In this document: positions 7,213 to 9,581 of the stretch, one piece after another
Numbering within the stretch: the first letter of the stretch is position 1
Layout of the letters: each line of letters begins with the position of its first letter
Source of the DNA: UBA9865 sp035647835
Lineage (GTDB): Bacteria; Bacillota; Dethiobacteria; Dethiobacterales; Dethiobacteraceae
NCBI GenBank assembly: GCA_035647835.1
Contig: DASRMS010000206.1
Span: 1 to 9,581 of the forward strand
Direction of reading: 5' to 3'
DNA: 9,581 nt
Position numbers and translations under genes: made by a program
Notes under the pieces: generated by a model
Database searches by the model: none
What the model saw: only the letters and a program-made list of their open reading frames with translations
What the model was told of the DNA's origin: nothing

Positions 7213-7312
7213 GTAGGGGCGAACTGAGTTCGCCCGCACCTTAATTGAAGTTTAGTCCTATCTTCGCGTTTTTTCAGTAATGCGTCTTTCCTGTTCTTTA
7301 GGGGGTTACGTC
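7213..7312. repeat. 100-bp tandem repeat, unit 2
   Basis: Second unit. The hairpin stem (GGGCGAAC/GTTCGCCC, 7217-7235) is unchanged, while the loop reads TGA in place of TGC. By direct comparison it is 95% identical to unit 1 and 92% to unit 3. The variable positions are spread through the unit and the stem is spared. Confidence 0.95.
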
Positions 7313-7412
7313 GTAGGGGCGAACTGCGTTCGCCCGTACCTTAATTTAAGTTTAGTTCTATCTTCGCGTTTTTTCAGTGATGCGTCTTGCTTGTTCTTTA
7401 GGGGGTTACGTA
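7313..7412. repeat. 100-bp tandem repeat, unit 3
   Basis: Third unit, 93% identical to unit 1, again without indels. The hairpin at 7317-7335 is intact with loop TGC. The last two bases run into TAGAAAAAGC, the start of the yerC terminator, so the array ends sharply here. No fourth, degenerate copy is visible on either side. Confidence 0.95.
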
Positions 7413-7438
7413 GAAAAAGCAGTATTAACTGCTTTTCT
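7412..7438. terminator. Terminator of yerC
   Basis: AAAAGCAGT (7415-7423) and ACTGCTTTT (7428-7436) pair perfectly around a four-base loop. On the minus strand the stem is followed by a TTTTTCT run, five bases after the yerC stop codon. It separates yerC transcription from the repeat array and pcrA. Confidence 0.85.
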
Positions 7439-7442
7439 TGTT

Positions 7443-7739
7443 TTATGTATTGGTTTTTAGCCGCTCTAACAGCAGTTTGTAGCCGCCCGCACCATAGTTC
7501 AGATATCGTTTTATGCGGCTAATGGTAGCTGTACTGGCACCTGTCTCCTGCTCAATCTGCTGGTAGGTATTGCCTTCCTGCAGCATTTTGGCTACATGCA
7601 AACGCTGTGCCATAGCTTTAATTTCGTTAATAGTACAGATGTCTTCGAAGAACTGATAACACTCTTCTTCGTTTTCCAACAGCAAAATCGCTTCAAAAAG
7701 CAGATCGGTATTTTTATCTTTAAATTTTGAACTGGCCAC
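7443..7739 (-). CDS. yerC: YerC/YecD family TrpR-related regulator
   Basis: This 98-residue protein belongs to the YerC/YecD group of the TrpR-like DNA-binding fold. Visible landmarks are the helical N-terminal half (LLFEAILLLENEEECYQFF, 13-31), the CTINEIKAMAQRLHVAKML segment (35-53) and the helix-turn-helix NTYQQIEQETGASTATISR (57-75), followed by the typical YLNYGAGGY (79-87). The family is full length here. Its regulon is not established, and the tryptophan link is only structural. The start is GTG at 7739, with GGAGGTG (7751-7745) five bases upstream. In Bacillus subtilis yerC lies near pcrB-pcrA-ligA, which matches this neighbourhood except that pcrB is absent. Confidence 0.93.
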   Translation of the reverse strand: MASSKFKDKNTDLLFEAILLLENEEECYQFFEDICTINEIKAMAQRLHVAKMLQEGNTYQQIEQETGASTATISRIKRYLNYGAGGYKLLLERLKTNT

Positions 7740-7852
7740 AGTTACACCTCCGGAAGGTTATCAGTTTCTATTTCGTGATCCCGTTAATAGTTTCCTTCCT
7801 TACTCTTAAATTCTTTGTAATCCTCTTCCCAAATATTATCTGCTTTGGTAAA

Positions 7853-7882
7853 ATAACAAAAAGTGCAACTATATGTTGTCAA
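7853..7882 (-). promoter_or_regulatory. Possible yerC promoter
   Basis: Minus-strand TTGACA (7882-7877, perfect) and TGTTAT (7858-7853, four of six) are 18 bases apart, giving a leader of about 105 bases. The -35 lies just before the ribosome binding site of the divergent GNAT gene, so the two genes would share their control region. A GATAAT at 7840-7835 is an alternative -10 without a good -35. Confidence 0.3.
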
Positions 7883-7897
7883 ATAGGGGGGCTGAAA

Positions 7898-8683
7898 ATG
7901 ATTCGTAAGCTGACGATGGAGGATCATCAGCAAGTAGAAAATTACTTACAGGTGCTGCCATCATTTTCCTTGTTTCTGGTAGCAGATATTGAAAAGTACG
8001 GTTATGATAGTAGCGTCTTTACAGTCTGGGGAATATTTAGTCACACAGGGGATTTACTGCATGTTTTTGGCAAATATTATCATACCCTGGTTGTCTATAG
8101 TAATACCGCTGCTTATCCTGCAGCCGAAGTCAATGCTTTCTTAAGTGATCAAGCGATTGAGTATGACACCATACTGGGTCGCAGTGTTTTAGTAGAGCCG
8201 TTTTTAGCAGATCTTTCCTTCGCTCAGATCTTCCGTAATTATTACTGCGAATTAAACAGAGAAAATTTTACCCCTCTGATTAATCAAGCAATAAACGTAA
8301 CTAAAGCGGATTTATCCCAGACAAAAGCTATTCTAAATTTATTAGCCTCGATTAAGGAATTCCCCAGGGCAAGTTTTCAGGAAGACGCTCTCAACACCTA
8401 TATTGCAGATGATGGAGTTTATTTGATTATGGAAGATGATGAAATTGCCTCACTGGCAATGTGTTCGGCTCGCACAGCAGGGCTGGCTAATATTGGTGGT
8501 GTGTGCACAGCTAAGCCATATCGCCGCAAGGGGTATGCTTCCACAGTTGTCTCCGCTCTTTCAAAAAAATATCTTGAGCAAGGATTAATTTGTTGTTTGG
8601 GTTACAATAATCCCGAGGCTGGAGCAATTTATCAACGCCTCGGGTACCAAACTGTGGGTCATATTATTATTGCCACAAAATAA
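7898..8683 (+). CDS. GNAT-family N-acetyltransferase
   Basis: This 261-residue protein has a GCN5-related acetyltransferase domain in its C-terminal half. Motif A, which binds acetyl-CoA, is clear: IGGVCTAKPYRRKGYASTVV (199-218), with R209, R210, G212 and A214 in the expected Q/R-x-x-G-x-A/G loop. Motif B follows as NNPEAGAIYQRLGY (237-250). The N-terminal half (1-130) looks like a second, degenerate GNAT-type or substrate-binding lobe with no recognisable CoA loop. The acceptor substrate is unknown. The ATG at 7898 has AGGGGGG (7885-7891) six bases upstream; the reading frame stays open to 7727, but that stretch has no ribosome binding site and overlaps the yerC start. It is divergent from yerC and ends before the terminator at 8778. 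Confidence 0.88.
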   Translation: MIRKLTMEDHQQVENYLQVLPSFSLFLVADIEKYGYDSSVFTVWGIFSHTGDLLHVFGKYYHTLVVYSNTAAYPAAEVNAFLSDQAIEYDTILGRSVLVEPFLADLSFAQIFRNYYCELNRENFTPLINQAINVTKADLSQTKAILNLLASIKEFPRASFQEDALNTYIADDGVYLIMEDDEIASLAMCSARTAGLANIGGVCTAKPYRRKGYASTVVSALSKKYLEQGLICCLGYNNPEAGAIYQRLGYQTVGHIIIATK

Positions 8684-8777
8684 CAAGTAAGCTTGCTGGA
8701 TACAGTTGCTCATGGCCTGCCCTCGGCACTATAACAGTAGTTCTTTACTAAAAATCTGGCATCAATTATCAAACAGT

Positions 8778-8812
8778 ACACAAAAAGGACCAGCCGGTTC
8801 TTTTTGTGTTTA
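8778..8812. terminator. Terminator after the GNAT gene
   Basis: A 14-bp stem, ACACAAAAAGGACC (8778-8791) with GGTTCTTTTTGTGT (8796-8809), has one G-T wobble and a four-base loop. The T-rich 3' arm and TTTAT behind it fit termination on the plus strand. The A-rich 5' arm gives a similar signal on the minus strand. Confidence 0.75.
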
Positions 8813-8850
8813 TCAGAACTTTTCAAGAAAAACTAAATTATGGCCATACT

Positions 8851-8878
8851 AAAGTCAGGCAGCAATGTATGCCACTTT
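8851..8878 (+). other. Bulged hairpin in the leader of the FMN-protein gene
   Basis: AAAGT-CA-GGCA (8851-8861) can pair with TGCC-ACTTT (8870-8878), nine pairs with a two-base bulge and an eight-base loop, ending about 35 bases before the start codon. It could be an RNA control element or a protein site, or be chance. No T-run follows, so it is not a terminator. Confidence 0.25.
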
Positions 8879-8907
8879 GACTAGAAAAATTCGCTACCAG
8901 GAAAAAC

Positions 8908-8914
8908 AAAGGAG
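8908..8914 (+). promoter_or_regulatory. RBS abutting its start codon
   Basis: AAAGGAG is a strong Shine-Dalgarno sequence but touches the ATG at 8915 with no spacer, which normally gives poor initiation. A weaker AGGA at 8899-8902 is 12 bases away. No ATG, GTG or TTG in frame exists upstream before the stop at 8882. An ATT codon at 8924 would have a normal nine-base spacing. Confidence 0.5.
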
Positions 8915-9298
8915 ATGAAAAAAATTAACGACCAACTAAAGGAAATTTTATCACACCCGGCGGATGGTGCTGTGGCTATCGTTACACAGGGTAAAGACGG
9001 CCCCCATGTCGTTAATACTTGGAATAGCTACATCAAGCAATCGGCTGATGGCAGGTGGTTGGCTCCTGCCAGTAGAATGAACAAAACGGAAGAGAATCTT
9101 GCCGCTGATAACCGCGTTAAACTAACTGTCAGCAGTCGGGAAGTTCAAGGCAAGATGTACAAAGGAACAGGTTTTTTAATCACCGGAACCGCGGAGTTTT
9201 TAAAAGACGGTCCAGATTTCGAGACGATAAAAGGAAAGTTTGACTGGGCCCGAGCTGCTTTGGCCATTACTATTGAGACAGCTGAACAAACACTGTAA
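8915..9298 (+). CDS. Pyridoxamine 5'-phosphate oxidase-like FMN-binding protein
   Basis: This 127-residue protein has the split-barrel flavin-binding fold of the PNPOx-like superfamily. Typical features are the GAVAIVTQGKDGPHVVNTWNS start (18-38), in which a short strand, a DG turn and a PHVV strand form the FMN-binding edge. RWLAPASRMNKTEENLAADN (47-66) is the phosphate-contacting and helix region, followed by the barrel strand KLTVSSRE and a GTGFLITGTAEFL strand (84-96). Members of this size are usually homodimeric flavoproteins or F420/FMN-linked reductases of unknown substrate, and true PNPOx activity is unlikely because the longer PNPOx C-terminus is absent. It stands alone between two terminators. 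The start codon has an abutting ribosome binding site, noted separately. Confidence 0.82.
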   Translation: MKKINDQLKEILSHPADGAVAIVTQGKDGPHVVNTWNSYIKQSADGRWLAPASRMNKTEENLAADNRVKLTVSSREVQGKMYKGTGFLITGTAEFLKDGPDFETIKGKFDWARAALAITIETAEQTL

Positions 9299-9317
9299 TT
9301 ATGAGCGCAAAGGCAAC

Positions 9318-9360
9318 AAAGCCGCCACTCTACTGCGAGTGACGGCTTTACAATTTATTT
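9318..9360. terminator. Bidirectional terminator between convergent genes
   Basis: AAAGCCGCCACTC (9318-9330) pairs with GAGTGACGGCTTT (9337-9349) with one C-A mismatch and a six-base loop. On the plus strand ACAATTTATTT follows, ending the FMN-protein gene. On the minus strand TTTGTTGCCTTT follows, ending the gene entering from the right. Confidence 0.8.
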
Positions 9361-9581
9361 AATGGCCTTGAGACGTGCCGGAATAAAATCATGCCGCTGC
9401 CGACGTTCGCTCATCCGCTGCAGTTCCTTTTCCATTTCCAGAAACACAGCACTCCACGGCAACTTTAGTTTTTTAACCAAGGTCTCTTTAACCGCTAAGA
9501 TAAATTGATATTTCCAGAATGTAAAAGCAGGATCATAGGTTAGGACAAAAGCACAAAATTTACCAATATCCTCTTCCTTGG
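9355..9581 (-). CDS. 3' end of an unrecognised protein gene
   Basis: An open frame enters from the right edge on the minus strand and ends at TAA (9357-9355), giving the last 74 residues of a protein. It begins within KEEDIGKFCAFVLTYDPAF, is rich in aromatic and charged residues, and ends in a basic, probably helical tail (LEMEKELQRMSERRQRHDF, about 47-65; PARLKAIK at the end). No family is recognised. The codon pattern and the terminator immediately downstream support a real gene. The start lies outside the window. Confidence 0.65.
   Translation of the reverse strand, partial: KEEDIGKFCAFVLTYDPAFTFWKYQFILAVKETLVKKLKLPWSAVFLEMEKELQRMSERRQRHDFIPARLKAIK

Noticed and set aside
7113..7412. CRISPR array
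   Set aside because: The units are directly adjacent and nearly identical over all 100 bp, so there are no unique spacers, and no cas genes are near.
7113..7412. Repeated promoters (CTGAAA-17-TAAACT on the minus strand in each unit)
   Set aside because: Each box matches only four of six consensus positions; repetition follows from the unit copies and adds no independent support.
7727..7897. N-terminal extension of the GNAT protein by 57 residues
   Set aside because: The extension overlaps the yerC start on the other strand and lacks a ribosome binding site, while the ATG at 7898 has a strong one.
1..9581. tRNA, rRNA or known riboswitch
   Set aside because: No cloverleaf, rRNA-like segment or recognisable riboswitch core was seen by eye in the intergenic stretches; a covariance-model search would settle it.

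Overview
The window reads as a stretch of a low-to-medium GC Firmicute, most likely an anaerobic or facultative member of the Clostridia. The reasons are the yerC - pcrA - ligA gene order known from Bacillus and relatives, strong GGAGG-type ribosome binding sites, good sigma-A type promoters, many hairpin/T-run terminators, and multiheme c-type cytochromes with single-membrane anchors. No species can be named from the sequence alone. Most genes are on the minus strand, so the window is described from right to left where that follows transcription.

Right part (about 7740-9581): a plus-strand GNAT acetyltransferase gene (7898-8683) ends before a strong hairpin terminator. A small plus-strand gene for a pyridoxamine 5'-phosphate oxidase-like FMN-binding protein (8915-9298) follows. 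A bidirectional terminator (9318-9349) separates it from the 3' end of an unrecognised minus-strand gene that runs off the right edge.

Middle (about 2868-7740): yerC (TrpR-like regulator) with its own terminator, then a gene-free stretch holding three tandem repeats of exactly 100 bp, each with a perfect hairpin, then pcrA (DNA helicase) and ligA (NAD-dependent DNA ligase). The last two are translationally coupled and end at a clear terminator. Bacillus subtilis has pcrB between yerC and pcrA; here that place holds only the repeat array.

Left part (about 160-2800): a minus-strand cluster of a small membrane-anchored diheme cytochrome, an eight-heme cytochrome resembling the hydroxylamine oxidoreductase (HAO) family with a C-terminal membrane anchor, a TetR-family repressor, and an overlapping small cupin with a cysteine-rich tail. 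The octaheme gene has a near-consensus promoter with a palindrome across the expected transcription start. The tetR gene has a consensus -35 box inside a long inverted repeat. The simplest reading is an electron-transfer module at the outer face of the membrane, controlled by its own TetR regulator, with the cupin as a possible sensor or accessory protein. This cluster and the 100-bp repeat array are the two most interesting parts of the window.
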